Positions 26,147-35,585 are shown, counted from the first letter of the stretch. The stretch is DNA of 64,000 nucleotides from Mycobacterium sp. URHB0044 (GCF_000620625.1 NZ_JIAW01000004.1:393690-457689); one strand, 5' to 3'. Program-made: numbers and translations. Notes: generated by a model not told the origin, from the letters alone.

Positions 26147-27667
26147 TCAACTTGGTTGCCCCGCCGCGGGGTCGAGGCCGAATACCTGCACGACGGCCGC
26201 CTTGCCCTTCAGCGCGTGAGGTCCTCGGTCGACGAGCTCGGGCGGTCGAGAAGCCAGCGCATCGACGCACTGCTGGGTGAGAAGGATCGCGTCACCGGTG
26301 GTCTTGGTGAGTTGCTCGACGCGGGCGGCCACGTTGACGGTGTCACCGATGAGGGTGAACTCCAACTTGCATCCCCCACCAATGGTCCCCGCGATCACCT
26401 TGCCGGTGTTGATCCCGGTCCCGATCCGAAGTTCGCCATCGAATTGCTCGGCGACGAGGCGGTGAATCAGAACAGCGGCCGTCACCGCGGCGTCGGCGTG
26501 GTGCTCGAGGTCGTCCGGGGCACCGAACACGGCCAGCGCACCGTCGCCGAGGAACTTGTTGACGTGCCCGCCCGCATCGACAACGGCAGGCACGACGATC
26601 CCGAACAGGGCATTGAGCCGGGCGACGGTGTCCTCGGCGCTGTTGGCTTCGGCGAACGGAGTGAAATCCCGGATGTCGACGAACATCACCGTCACCTCCC
26701 GGCGCTCCCCGGTGAAGATGTCATCACCCTGCTCGAGCAACCGAGACGCCAGAACCGGGTCGACATACGTCCCGAACGCTGCCTGAAGCCGTTGCCGCTC
26801 AGCCAAACCCGCCTGCATCCGATTGAACGACGCCGCCAACGCACCAAGATCATCGTCCTGCACCACCGGCAGGCGTTGGCTATAGTCGCCCGCCGCAACA
26901 CGTTTGGTGCCTTCGGCGAGATCGCGAATCGGTCGTAGCGACGGCGAGAAGGCTGCGGCGACGGTGATTGGGACTGCGAAGCCAAGAGTCAACGCCGACC
27001 CGATCACAACGGAGAGCACTGGTACCTCGCTGACCCGATCGAACACGGCCCCCGCCATCGCGCCCGCGACGGCGAACGCGAATACGGCCGCAAGCATTGA
27101 CAAGTCCGACCACGCGGCAAAGGTCGGCCGGGAGCGGGGCAGCGAGTCACCCGTCCCGGTGTCACCAGCGATCGCAATCCTGGCTGGCCGCAGTGCTGCT
27201 TCCGGGAAGCTGTGAATAGCGATCAGCTGGACGGCAGTTCCGACGACGGCGCCTAGGATCCCGTACTGGACCAGCCGGGCAAGGCTCCCCCCTGCGATCG
27301 CACCGACAACGACCAATAGCAGTGCGGCGCCGACAGCGTTGCCTCCCACCGCCCGGGCAACCGACCCCCGAGTCCAGGTGTAGGTCGCCTCGAGTGCGTT
27401 CGCCCGATCGACAGCGTGGCCAGCTGCCCACTGCTCCACGAGGCGGGTCCCGCTCCGGCCGGGAAGAATCATCACGTACACCACCACCAACACGGCGATG
27501 ACGGTGACGGCCCCTGCCTCGACGTAGCGACTGGACTCCTCGAATGCAACAACGACAAACGACGTGACGAGGTAGATCTGCAGTATCACGGGGAAGGTGA
27601 CCGCGTAGAGCGCCCATGAGTATCTCGCCCCATACCGATCCCACGCCCATTGCCAGATGCGTTCCAT
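26147..27667 (-). CDS. Membrane class III adenylate cyclase with HAMP domain (paralogue B)
   Basis: A 506-residue paralogue of the 23569-25077 protein, also starting with an IWQWAWDR stretch. It has six membrane helices, a HAMP linker and a complete cyclase domain with VTVMFVDIRDFTPFAE, FLGDGALAVFGAP and IGDTVNVAAR. The start at 27667 is set by alignment with the paralogue and by a TAGTCT -10 five bases upstream; the frame is open further but unrelated. It is convergent with the L,D-transpeptidase (7-base gap). The membrane domain is more diverged than the catalytic half. Confidence 0.92.
   Translation of the reverse strand: MERIWQWAWDRYGARYSWALYAVTFPVILQIYLVTSFVVVAFEESSRYVEAGAVTVIAVLVVVYVMILPGRSGTRLVEQWAAGHAVDRANALEATYTWTRGSVARAVGGNAVGAALLLVVVGAIAGGSLARLVQYGILGAVVGTAVQLIAIHSFPEAALRPARIAIAGDTGTGDSLPRSRPTFAAWSDLSMLAAVFAFAVAGAMAGAVFDRVSEVPVLSVVIGSALTLGFAVPITVAAAFSPSLRPIRDLAEGTKRVAAGDYSQRLPVVQDDDLGALAASFNRMQAGLAERQRLQAAFGTYVDPVLASRLLEQGDDIFTGERREVTVMFVDIRDFTPFAEANSAEDTVARLNALFGIVVPAVVDAGGHVNKFLGDGALAVFGAPDDLEHHADAAVTAAVLIHRLVAEQFDGELRIGTGINTGKVIAGTIGGGCKLEFTLIGDTVNVAARVEQLTKTTGDAILLTQQCVDALASRPPELVDRGPHALKGKAAVVQVFGLDPAAGQPS
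26275..26890. repeat. Duplicated cyclase/HAMP-coding segment, copy B
   Basis: Partner of 23685-24300, in direct orientation. The local near-identity, compared with diverged flanks, suggests a recent gene-conversion tract. Confidence 0.8.
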
Positions 27668-27743
27668 GCCTGAGACTAGGCCTGGCCGTAGCAAACCAAA
27701 CCGGCTTTGCGAGCGACGGAAGAAGCTCGCGCCGGAGATCAGA

Positions 27744-29037
27744 TCAGGAGAAGCGAAGCGCCGCCATGGCGGCTGCGCGCAGTGACGCACGCCGAAGCCG
27801 GCTTCGCTTCACACGCCGCTCGGCGTGGTCGGCGATCGAAGTTTCCAACCCCAGCCTTCGAGTTCCGACGTCGTGCGCGCCGAATACCCGGGGCAGCTTC
27901 GCGGCGCACCTGAACTTCTCCTCGGACGCCGTCTCCCGCGCATCGTGGCAGGTCGCCGTCAGGAACCGATCCGGTAGCGACAGCGTGCAGATCGTGCGCA
28001 CGGTGTGCCAGAACTGACGAATCAACGGACCCGTCGTATAGGGAAGGTCGTATTCAGCCAGGACTGCCCGAACTCGGGCCGCGATCTCGGGATGCCTGTT
28101 ACTGGGCAGGTCGGGGAAGAGGTGGTGCTCGATCTGGTGGCAGAGGTTTCCACTCATGAGCCTCATCGCTGGGCCCGCATTGAAGTTCGCGGTACCGAGC
28201 ATCTGCCGCAGGTACCACTCCCCCTTCGTCTCGTTCTCGACGCTTGCGGGAGTGAACTTCTCGGCGCCGTCGACGAAGTGCCCGCAGACGATCACGATGT
28301 AGGCCCACCCGTTGCGGAACCCGGCGGCGACGAGATTCGCCAAGAACGTCCGCAGAAAGCGGCGTCCACTGAGCGCTGGATAGAAGAGGTAGTCCTTGGC
28401 GGCCTGGCGGCCCATTTTGCGGAACATGGACCGACTGAGCTCGGCCTTGGCTTCCTCGCTCACCTGATCCCGTTGCTCCGCGGCAAGATTGTGCAGCGCG
28501 ATGCCCCACTCGAACACGATGGACAGCCCGACCGCCCGCAAGGGGGCCCACAGGTAGCCCGGCTTCCACTCCTGGTCGCGGCTGACGCGTATGACGCCGA
28601 AGCCGAGATCGTCATCCATGCCGATCACGTTGGAGAACACGTGGTGGCGATAGTTGTGGGCGTAGCGCCACTGCGAAGACGGGCCCACCATGTCCCACTC
28701 CCAGGTGTTGGAGTGGACCTCGGGGTCGTTCATCCAATCCCACTGTCCGTGGGTGATGTTGTGACCGAGCTCCATGTTCTCGACGCACTTCGCCACGAAC
28801 AAAGCCACGGTGCCAGCCGTCCATCCGGCCTTGCCCCTACTGGCGAAGATGGTCAGCCTGGCGGCGGCTTCGAGGCAACGTTGAAAGCGGATGGTGCGCT
28901 TGATGTAGGCACGATCGTTGCTACCAAGCGACGCCTCGATGTCGCTACGGATCTGGTCCAGCGAAGACGCGATCGCTTCGACGTCCGCTTCACTGAGGTG
29001 TGCGTATTCAGCTACTTCGGTGATGGCAACGGTGCAT
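27744..29037 (-). CDS. Fatty-acid desaturase (DesA3-like) with a damaged translation start
   Basis: An integral-membrane diiron desaturase of about 428 residues. All three histidine boxes are intact: GHNITHGQWDW, HNYRHH and HQIEHHLFPD. The homologous protein begins VAITEVAEYAHLSEAD, matching the DesA3 N-terminus, but that residue is encoded by GTT (29028-29030). The only nearby ATG (29035-29037) is one base out of frame (ATG, extra C, then ACC GTT GCC). The first in-frame GTG is at 28808 and would remove about 74 residues. It is therefore a start-codon mutation, a one-base insertion, a sequencing error or a non-standard start. If active it would desaturate acyl chains using an oxidoreductase partner. 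Confidence 0.75.
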
Positions 29038-29270
29038 CACATCCCGACCGGGCGACGGAGGGCTGCGGAAGAGCCACGCAAAGACTCACTCCGTCCCTTG
29101 GCCGCGGCGACGTCTTCACCGCGGACGGCACAATCTATCCACAACGGTGAGTGCCTGCATAATCGGGACGCTCGCAAATTCCCCAATCGGGATGCTTTGG
29201 CAACCAGATCGACACCGGCATCCACAAGCCTCGGCGCGCTCAATGCGCCCGGCGACCTGCGCGGCGACAG

Positions 29271-29276
29271 TACCCT
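29271..29276 (+). promoter_or_regulatory. -10 element of the 29283 cyclase, leaderless
   Basis: TACCCT six bases before the GTG at 29283, with no ribosome site. The 240 bases upstream hold no other recognisable element. Confidence 0.5.
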
Positions 29277-29282
29277 CAGACG

Positions 29283-30824
29283 GTGGCGGAAACCGCGTAC
29301 GCACCGTGCGGCGAACTTAGCCTCGCGTATCAGGTATTCGGCGAGGGCCCCATCGAGCTGGTCATCGCCGGCCCGTTCGCCACCCACGTGGAGCTGTTCT
29401 GGACCCAGCCCGAATTCAAGGCGTTCTTCGATCAGCTCGCGACGTTTTGTCGCGTCCTGGTATTCGACAAGGCTGGGGTCGGGCTATCGGACCCGGTCCC
29501 GCGGGTTCGCTCGCTGGACGACCGAGCTGCCGAAATAGAGGCGGTCATGGACGCCGTCGGCTTCAAAAGGGCCGCCATTCTCGCTCTGAGCGAGGGTGGG
29601 CCGGCCGCCATCGTGTTCGCGGCAAGTCGCCCAGAGCGAACCCGGGCGTTGGTCCTCGCCAGCACGTTCTCGGTTTTGCCAGTTTGGTGGGACGACATCG
29701 ACCGCGATGCGGACGAGGTGCGGGCGCGCGTCCTACCGGAGCTGGGTGAGGACTACACGCCGTCGACGGCGCAGATTGCCCGCATGCAGGAACTCGGCCG
29801 CGCCGTCCGCTCGGCATGGGGCAGCGGTGCGGCACTCAAGTGTGTAATGCCGTCGGTCCGATCGATGCGCCAGCTCGGAACGTTGGAGCGCATGAGCGCC
29901 AGCCCGGGGATGGCGCGAGCGACACTCGAGGCGATGTTCCAAATCGACGTCAGGCCGATCCTGCCGACGATCACCGCGCCCACCCTCGTCATCCATGCCC
30001 GCGAGGACCCCGCCGCGCCGGTGCAGTCGGGCCAGTACCTCGCCGACCACATCCCCGGCGCGCGGTTGCTCGTGGTCGAAGGCACCGACCACGCACCTCA
30101 GTTCACCGATCCGGACAGGATTCTGACCGGGATCGAGGAGTTCCTCACCGGCGGGCATGCGGCACCGTCGCAGGCTCATCGCGCCCTGCGGACCGTGTTG
30201 TTCACCGACATCGTCAAGTCGACGGAGCGTGCCGCCGCGACGGGCGACGAGCGGTGGCGGGCGGTGCTCCAGCGCTTTGGTGAGGTCACCCATGAACTCA
30301 CGGAACGCAACGGCGGCACCGTGGTGAAGAGCACCGGCGACGGGCACCTCATCACGTTCGATGGCCCGACACAGGCCATCTGCTGCGCCGAGGCCTTATG
30401 TGCTGATGCCGAAGCGCTTGGCATCGAGATCCGAGTCGGCATCCACACCGGAGAGTGCGAACTGCTGGATGGCGACATCGGCGGGATCGCGGTCCACATC
30501 GCGGCGCGAATCCTCGGCCAGGCCGGAGCGGGCGAGATCATCGTCTCCCGCACCGTCCGTGACTTGGTCGTCGGCTCGGGCACGGGTTTCGACGATCGCG
30601 GCAGCGTCGAACTGCGTGGCGTACCCGGCAGCTGGCAACTGCTGGCGGTCGATCGCCACGGCGCGCGATCTGGATCGGCCGAGGCGAGACTTGGGTCCAT
30701 GCCCACGCCCGGTCCTCGGACCGCGATGCGCACGTCGGACCGCGTCATCGAGATGATGGCCAGGCGAACACCGTGGATCCTTCGGGCGATGGCGCGCACA
30801 GCCCCGACCACCGGCCGGAGATGA
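29283..30824 (+). CDS. Alpha/beta hydrolase fused to class III adenylate cyclase domain
   Basis: A 513-residue paralogue in architecture of the 11306-12664 protein. The hydrolase part spans residues 1-275 (nucleophile elbow ALSEGGPAA, catalytic-type histidine in EGTDHAPQF). The cyclase domain spans about 295-460 (TVLFTDIVKSTERA, VVKSTGDGHLITFDGP, EIRVGIHTGE). A short basic tail follows. It is probably cytosolic. Why a hydrolase is joined to a cyclase is not known; the hydrolase may act as a ligand sensor. Its stop is 10 bases from the convergent oxidoreductase gene. Confidence 0.88.
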   Translation: MAETAYAPCGELSLAYQVFGEGPIELVIAGPFATHVELFWTQPEFKAFFDQLATFCRVLVFDKAGVGLSDPVPRVRSLDDRAAEIEAVMDAVGFKRAAILALSEGGPAAIVFAASRPERTRALVLASTFSVLPVWWDDIDRDADEVRARVLPELGEDYTPSTAQIARMQELGRAVRSAWGSGAALKCVMPSVRSMRQLGTLERMSASPGMARATLEAMFQIDVRPILPTITAPTLVIHAREDPAAPVQSGQYLADHIPGARLLVVEGTDHAPQFTDPDRILTGIEEFLTGGHAAPSQAHRALRTVLFTDIVKSTERAAATGDERWRAVLQRFGEVTHELTERNGGTVVKSTGDGHLITFDGPTQAICCAEALCADAEALGIEIRVGIHTGECELLDGDIGGIAVHIAARILGQAGAGEIIVSRTVRDLVVGSGTGFDDRGSVELRGVPGSWQLLAVDRHGARSGSAEARLGSMPTPGPRTAMRTSDRVIEMMARRTPWILRAMARTAPTTGRR

Positions 30825-30833
30825 AACCGGGCT

Positions 30834-33800
30834 TTAGCCGGATGCCGTGATTCCGAGTTCGCCCAGTCGGGCATGGTAGGCCTCGACGCTGGCCAGTTTG
30901 ACGTCCTCATAGCCCCGCACCATGTCCGCCAGGCTTGCCACTTCCACTGCCCGGTCGTAATTCGTCTGGTCCAGCTCCCCCGCGAGTCGCGTGACGACAT
31001 CGACGTACTCGGTGATCAGGCTGCGCTCGACCCTCCGGACGTGCGCATAGCCGAACGGGTCGAACCTGGTGCCGCGCAGTCGCTTTCCCCTTGCGAGAAT
31101 GCGGAGAGCGACGTGGCTTCGTGGACCGAGACCGATCTTCTTGCTCCGCCCCATGGCCCGCAGCACGGGCGGGTGGAGCTTGTAGGTCACGTTCTCGCCG
31201 GCCGGGACCTCGGACTTCACGTACGAGAGGAACTGCGGGTCGGTCAGCAGCCGGGCCACCTCGTACTCGTCCTTGTAGGCCATGAACTTGTAGAGCCCCT
31301 TCGCGACGGCCTCACTGAATTCGGTGCGATCGCCTACTGCACGCTCAGCGGTCCAGATCGACTGCAGCAGCGTCACGTATCGGCGCGCGACCTTCTCACT
31401 TTGGAACTGAACGAGGTTCGCAGCCCGTCGTGAGATGAGGTCGCCCACCTCGCCGGAGAACGTGGCGCCGTCAAGGACGCGGGCAGGCGGCAGCGCCGGC
31501 CGCCGGTCGCGCGCGGGTGACACCACGTCGTCGAAGCGGGCAGGGTCGGCAATGGCGATGCGTCCCCAGCGGAAGGCCGCGATGTTGGCCTTGACGGCAA
31601 CGCCGTTGAGCTCGATGGCCTCTTCGATCGACGCCGCCGGAAGCCGCAGTGCCCCAGCCTGATAGGCGGCCCCGATCAGCAGGAAGTTGGCTGCGGCAGT
31701 GCTGCCGAACAGGTGCTGCGCGGCGGCCAGGGCGTCGAGGGAGTGCACGGTGCGCGACACCTGGTCGAGGCGGTTGAGCAGGTATGCGGTTTCGGGATAG
31801 GTGATCGTCTTGTCGTAGACCATGTCGCCGGTCGGCGTCTTGCTGGTCGACACCACGGAGACCGTCTTGGCGTGGTCGCCGTAGCCGAGGTTCTTGGTGT
31901 CGGCGGCGACCAGCAGATCGAAGGCCACGATGCAGTCGGCACTGCCGGGAGTGAGACGGTTGGACGGATCCAGCTTGCCTGCAGCGAATCTCAGATGCGA
32001 CACGACGGGACCGGCCTTCTGACTCAGCCCGATCTGGTCGAGGCTCTCGACGTCATAGCCTGCGCGCAGCGCCGCAGTGGCGAGTACTTGATTCACCGTG
32101 ACGATGCCGGTACCGCCGATTCCGGTCAGGAAGACGTTGTGGGTGGCGGTGATTGGCGCGACGTCGAGGTCGGGCAACACCGGAGGCTCGGGCGCCGACG
32201 GTGTGCGCGGATTCTTGCCGGGGCTGACCTCGACGGTGACGAAGGACGGGCAGTCACCGTCAAGACAGCTGTAGTCGGTGTTACAGGAGGTTTGGTCGAT
32301 CCGCGTCTTGCGGCCGAACTCGGTGTCCACGGGCTGCACCGACAGGCAGTTGGACTTGACGCCGCAGTCTCCGCAGCCTTCGCAGACCGCCTCGTTGATG
32401 ATCACCCGGGTGGCGCGGGTGGGCAGCGTGCCGCGCTTGCGTTGTCTGCGTGCGTCGGCCGCGCAGTGCTGGTCGTAGATCAGAACGGTCACGCCCTTGA
32501 CGTCGCGCAGTCGCTTCTGCGCATCGTCGAGGCGGTCGCGGTGCCAGACGACGGTGCCCCTGGCCAGTGCACGCTTGTCGTGCCGCTTCGGTTCGTCGGC
32601 GCAGATGATGATCTGCTTGACGCCTTCTGCGGTCAGCTTGTGCGTCAGCTGCGCGACGGTGAGCGCGCCCTCGGCGTCCTGGGCGCCGGTCATCGCCACC
32701 ACCTCGTTGTAGAGCAGCTTGTAGGTGATGTTCACGCCGGCAGCGACGCAGGCCTGAACCGCGAGTTGTCCTGAGTGGAAGAAGGTTCCGTCACCGACGT
32801 TCTGGAACAGGTGGGGCACGTCGGTGAATGGGGCCTGGCCGATCCACTGGCTGCCCTCCCCACCCATCTGGGTGAGTCCGGTGACGGCGCTGTCCGTGCG
32901 GCTCGACATCGTCACCATGGTGTGGCAGCCGATCCCGCCGCCGGCCAGCGAACCTTCTGGCACCGCGGTCGACCGATTGTGCGGACAGCCACTGCAGAAG
33001 TAGGCGGCACGGTTGGTGGGAAGCACTTCCAGCGAAAGCGCTGGCGGTGCCGGCCTTTTGAGTTCCAGTCGATCGCCGAGCACGCGACGCAGTGGAGCCA
33101 GCAGGCGCCCCGCGGTGAGTTCACCGCCTGCGGGGATGAGCGGTCGACCCGTGGCGTCCTTCTTGCCGATGATCCGCGGCGCATCGGTTCGGCCGTAGAG
33201 GATTTCGCGCATCTGGGTCTCGACGAACGCGGTCTTGTCCTCGACGACGAGGATCTCCTCGAGCCCCTCGGCGAAGGTGGCGACGGTGTCCGGTCCCAGC
33301 GGGGTTGGCATGCCGATGCGCAGCAGCCTGACACCGGCCTCGTGGAGCGCGAAGTCGTCGGCGCCGAGGTCTACGAGGGCCTGGCGAACGGAGTCGAATG
33401 TGGTTCCCGTTGCAGCGATTCCGATCGTCGCGTGCGTCGAATCGAGTTCGATGACGTCGAGCACGTTGGCGGCACCGTAGGCGCGAACGACCTCGGCACG
33501 GGGTCCGTAGAGGTCGGCCTCGGCGTCCAGGCTGGTGGCAGGCGCACCCATCGGGCGCTGACGGTAGACGAATGGCTGTCCTTCCCAATGCACTTGGGGA
33601 ACGACGATGTCGACGTCGACGTCGTTGCCGTCGACTGACCAGGCGCCGTCTGCCACGTCCGCGACGATCTTGAGCGCCACGACACAGCCCGACGCCCGCG
33701 ACATCGCCACACCGTGCATGGCCATCGTCACGATCTCGCGGGCGTTGCGTGGGAACAGAACCGGGATTCCGAGCGCGGCCAACGAACGCTCGCTGACGGC

Positions 33801-34292
33801 AGGCACGGTGGACGACTTGGAGGCTGGGTCGTCACCGACCAAGAGCAGCATCCCGCCGCGCGGGTTGGCGCCATACATGTTGGCGTGCCGGAGGGCGTCG
33901 GTCGCGCGGTCCAAGCCGGGGCCCTTGCCGTACCAGACTCCAACGACGCCGTCGTGCGTCGGCGTGCCGGCGGGTAGGTCGGCCTGACTGCCCCACACTG
34001 ACGTCGCCGCCAGTTCTTCGTTGAGGCCCGGGACGAAGGTGATGTCGTGCTTCCGCAGCACCTCGGGCATTCCCGCGAGCATTTTGTCCACCCCGCCGAG
34101 CGGGCTGCCCTGATATCCCGAGACGAACGTGGCCACCCGCTGGCCTGCACGCGCGTCGCGCTCGTGCTGTTCGACGAGTGCGCGGGCGATGGCCTGCACA
34201 CCGGTGAGCACCACGGGACCGGATCCCGTGCGGTAGCGATCACCCAGCTCGTAGGGCTGGCGGTCCGGTCGGCGGATGTCGAGATCTGTCAC
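30834..34292 (-). CDS. Indolepyruvate ferredoxin oxidoreductase family protein
   Basis: An 1152-residue fused enzyme. The N-terminal thiamine/pyruvate-oxidoreductase part begins with RYRTGSGPVVLTGVQAIARAL and contains the CSGCPHNRST motif. A 4Fe-4S segment follows near residues 640-700 (VCEGCGDCGVKSNC then CNTDYSCLDGDC), and the gamma-type domain (NVFLTGIGGTGIVTVNQVL) comes after it. It oxidatively decarboxylates aryl pyruvates from amino-acid transamination to acyl-CoA with reduced ferredoxin. The GTG at 34292 is preferred to the upstream 34382 start because family similarity begins there. It is divergent from an Lrp-type regulator. Confidence 0.92.
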   Translation of the reverse strand: MTDLDIRRPDRQPYELGDRYRTGSGPVVLTGVQAIARALVEQHERDARAGQRVATFVSGYQGSPLGGVDKMLAGMPEVLRKHDITFVPGLNEELAATSVWGSQADLPAGTPTHDGVVGVWYGKGPGLDRATDALRHANMYGANPRGGMLLLVGDDPASKSSTVPAVSERSLAALGIPVLFPRNAREIVTMAMHGVAMSRASGCVVALKIVADVADGAWSVDGNDVDVDIVVPQVHWEGQPFVYRQRPMGAPATSLDAEADLYGPRAEVVRAYGAANVLDVIELDSTHATIGIAATGTTFDSVRQALVDLGADDFALHEAGVRLLRIGMPTPLGPDTVATFAEGLEEILVVEDKTAFVETQMREILYGRTDAPRIIGKKDATGRPLIPAGGELTAGRLLAPLRRVLGDRLELKRPAPPALSLEVLPTNRAAYFCSGCPHNRSTAVPEGSLAGGGIGCHTMVTMSSRTDSAVTGLTQMGGEGSQWIGQAPFTDVPHLFQNVGDGTFFHSGQLAVQACVAAGVNITYKLLYNEVVAMTGAQDAEGALTVAQLTHKLTAEGVKQIIICADEPKRHDKRALARGTVVWHRDRLDDAQKRLRDVKGVTVLIYDQHCAADARRQRKRGTLPTRATRVIINEAVCEGCGDCGVKSNCLSVQPVDTEFGRKTRIDQTSCNTDYSCLDGDCPSFVTVEVSPGKNPRTPSAPEPPVLPDLDVAPITATHNVFLTGIGGTGIVTVNQVLATAALRAGYDVESLDQIGLSQKAGPVVSHLRFAAGKLDPSNRLTPGSADCIVAFDLLVAADTKNLGYGDHAKTVSVVSTSKTPTGDMVYDKTITYPETAYLLNRLDQVSRTVHSLDALAAAQHLFGSTAAANFLLIGAAYQAGALRLPAASIEEAIELNGVAVKANIAAFRWGRIAIADPARFDDVVSPARDRRPALPPARVLDGATFSGEVGDLISRRAANLVQFQSEKVARRYVTLLQSIWTAERAVGDRTEFSEAVAKGLYKFMAYKDEYEVARLLTDPQFLSYVKSEVPAGENVTYKLHPPVLRAMGRSKKIGLGPRSHVALRILARGKRLRGTRFDPFGYAHVRRVERSLITEYVDVVTRLAGELDQTNYDRAVEVASLADMVRGYEDVKLASVEAYHARLGELGITASG

Positions 34293-34390
34293 CTGAGCTA
34301 AACCACCTAGGCGTTTGATGGGCGTATTGCTTCCATAAGCGTCACACCTGGATGCATAGTGAGCAAGTGAATGTGCAGTCATTGAGCATG

Positions 34391-34398
34391 TTGCGCAA
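34391..34398. promoter_or_regulatory. TTGCGCAA palindrome in the oxidoreductase/Lrp intergenic region
   Basis: A perfect 8-base palindrome in the 140-base gap between the divergent oxidoreductase and Lrp genes, near further GTGC/GCAC-like repeats. It is a plausible part of an Lrp operator; the evidence is weak. Confidence 0.35.
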
Positions 34399-34432
34399 TA
34401 TCAGCCGAATGTGACGTGCAATACTGTGCGAC

Positions 34433-34906
34433 ATGACGAGGTTGGATCGCACCGACGCCCGACTGCTCTTGGCGCTATGTGACGCACCGCGCGCCACCGG
34501 AGTGCAACTGGCGAACAAGCTGAACCTGGCGCGGAACACCGTGCAGGCGCGGCTGGCCCGGTGGGATCAGGAAAAGGTCCTCGCGCCGATCGATCGCTGC
34601 GTGTCGCCGCGCGACCTCGGTTATCCGCTGAAGGCCTTCATCACCGCGGTGGTCGATCAACACAGACTCGAGGACGTCATCGCCGCGCTGGAGACCGTCA
34701 CTCAGGTCACCCAGGTGACCGGGCTCTCAGGTGCGGCCGATCTGTTGATCGCCGTGGTGGCAATCGATGCAGACGACCTCTATCGCGTCGCCGGACTGGT
34801 TCTCGCGGTGCCCGGGGTGGAACGCACGACGATGTCGGTCGCAATGCACGAGGTCGTCGCCTACCGGACGCGACCCCTGCTGGAGCAGCTCGCGCGTTAC
34901 AGCTGA
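34433..34906 (+). CDS. Lrp/AsnC-family transcriptional regulator
   Basis: A 157-residue regulator. The N-terminal winged HTH (LDRTDARLLLALCDAPRATGVQLANKLNLARNTVQARL) is followed by an RAM ligand-binding domain (about 75-150). Its position divergent from indolepyruvate oxidoreductase makes control of aryl-pyruvate or amino-acid catabolism the likely role, with an amino or keto acid as effector. A TACTGT five bases before the ATG suggests a leaderless mRNA. The last 10 bases overlap the convergent small secreted protein gene. Confidence 0.9.
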   Translation: MTRLDRTDARLLLALCDAPRATGVQLANKLNLARNTVQARLARWDQEKVLAPIDRCVSPRDLGYPLKAFITAVVDQHRLEDVIAALETVTQVTQVTGLSGAADLLIAVVAIDADDLYRVAGLVLAVPGVERTTMSVAMHEVVAYRTRPLLEQLARYS

Positions 34907-35130
34907 CCCAGCGGTCGGCAGACGTTCGACAACGCGTTCCAGTACTCACCCGGCGCACAATTCTCCGCCGGACGCGGCGTCTGGCAGGTGTTGGTGATCG
35001 GATCCCAGAATTGCCCGTTCACGCAGTTGAGCGGCTCCGCCGAACCAATCCCGGCGCTGAACAGCGACACGGCGACGATGGGAGCGGCCGCAACGGCCGC
35101 GATGGTCGAACGGCGTAGAAGACTTGGCAT
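34897..35130 (-). CDS. Small secreted cysteine-containing protein
   Basis: A 77-residue protein. The first 31 residues are a signal peptide (LLRRSTIAAVAAAPIVAVSLF, cleavage after GSA). The mature domain of about 46 residues has four cysteines in two similar units: NCVNGQFWDPITNTC and NCAPGEYWNALSNVC. This internal duplication suggests two disulfide-bonded loops. The start at 35130 is chosen for the signal peptide; an ATG at 35163 is also in frame. No family name is recalled beyond 'mycobacterial exported protein'. Confidence 0.7.
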   Translation of the reverse strand: MPSLLRRSTIAAVAAAPIVAVSLFSAGIGSAEPLNCVNGQFWDPITNTCQTPRPAENCAPGEYWNALSNVCRPLGQL

Positions 35131-35175
35131 GAGTTGATCTTGCCCGAAAACGCGCATCATCAAACGCGACGCAGA

Positions 35176-35213
35176 AAGGCCCAGGTTCGGGATTTCTCCC
35201 TGACCTGGGCCTT
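35176..35213 (-). terminator. Hairpin terminator of tmRNA
   Basis: AAGGCCCAGGT pairs perfectly with ACCTGGGCCTT over 11 bp around a 16-base loop. It starts 4 bases beyond the tmRNA 3' end on the minus strand, followed by a short U run. Confidence 0.8.
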
Positions 35214-35216
35214 CTC

Positions 35217-35585
35217 TGGTGGAGCTGCCGGGAATCGAACCCGGGTCCTACGGCATTCCCTCAAGGCTTCTCCGTGCGCAGTTCGCTATGTCTCTACTTG
35301 GATCTCCCGGTCTCGCGAACAAGCCGAGATGACGATCCCAGTCGCTGTTTGGTGTCCCCATGGGTTCCGCGACCGAACCCGTGGGTTTGTCCCTCTAGCT
35401 GATGCCAGGGTCCGGGCCGAGGGCGCTCCCGGTCTGACAGACACACCGTCGCTTAGGCAGCGAGGGCGTAGTCGCGCTGATTGGAATCGGCGCTTAATTG
35501 GTTGCAACGACGCTTACGGTGGTCTCTTGCCTGCACCGGCACGCTTCCCTTGATTCGATGCGCGAAGTCGAAACCGTTCAGCCCC
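35217..35585 (-). ncRNA. ssrA: Transfer-messenger RNA
   Basis: A 369-base tmRNA on the minus strand. The 5' end (GGGGCTGAACGGTTTCGAC) pairs with the 3' acceptor region ending GCAGCTCCACCA, with a T-arm GGGTTCGATTCCC. The tag reading frame at 35456-35491 encodes ADSNQRDYALAA and ends in TAA at 35453-35455. tmRNA rescues stalled ribosomes together with SmpB, whose gene is in this window at 39739-40236. A minus-strand TAGAAT at 35619-35624 is a likely -10, implying a short leader removed by RNase P. End positions are set by the conserved termini. Confidence 0.97.

Noticed and set aside
35214..35300. Apparent tRNA gene (T-arm and CCA-like end)
   Set aside because: It is the acceptor part of tmRNA; the matching 5' end lies 369 bases away and a tag frame is present.
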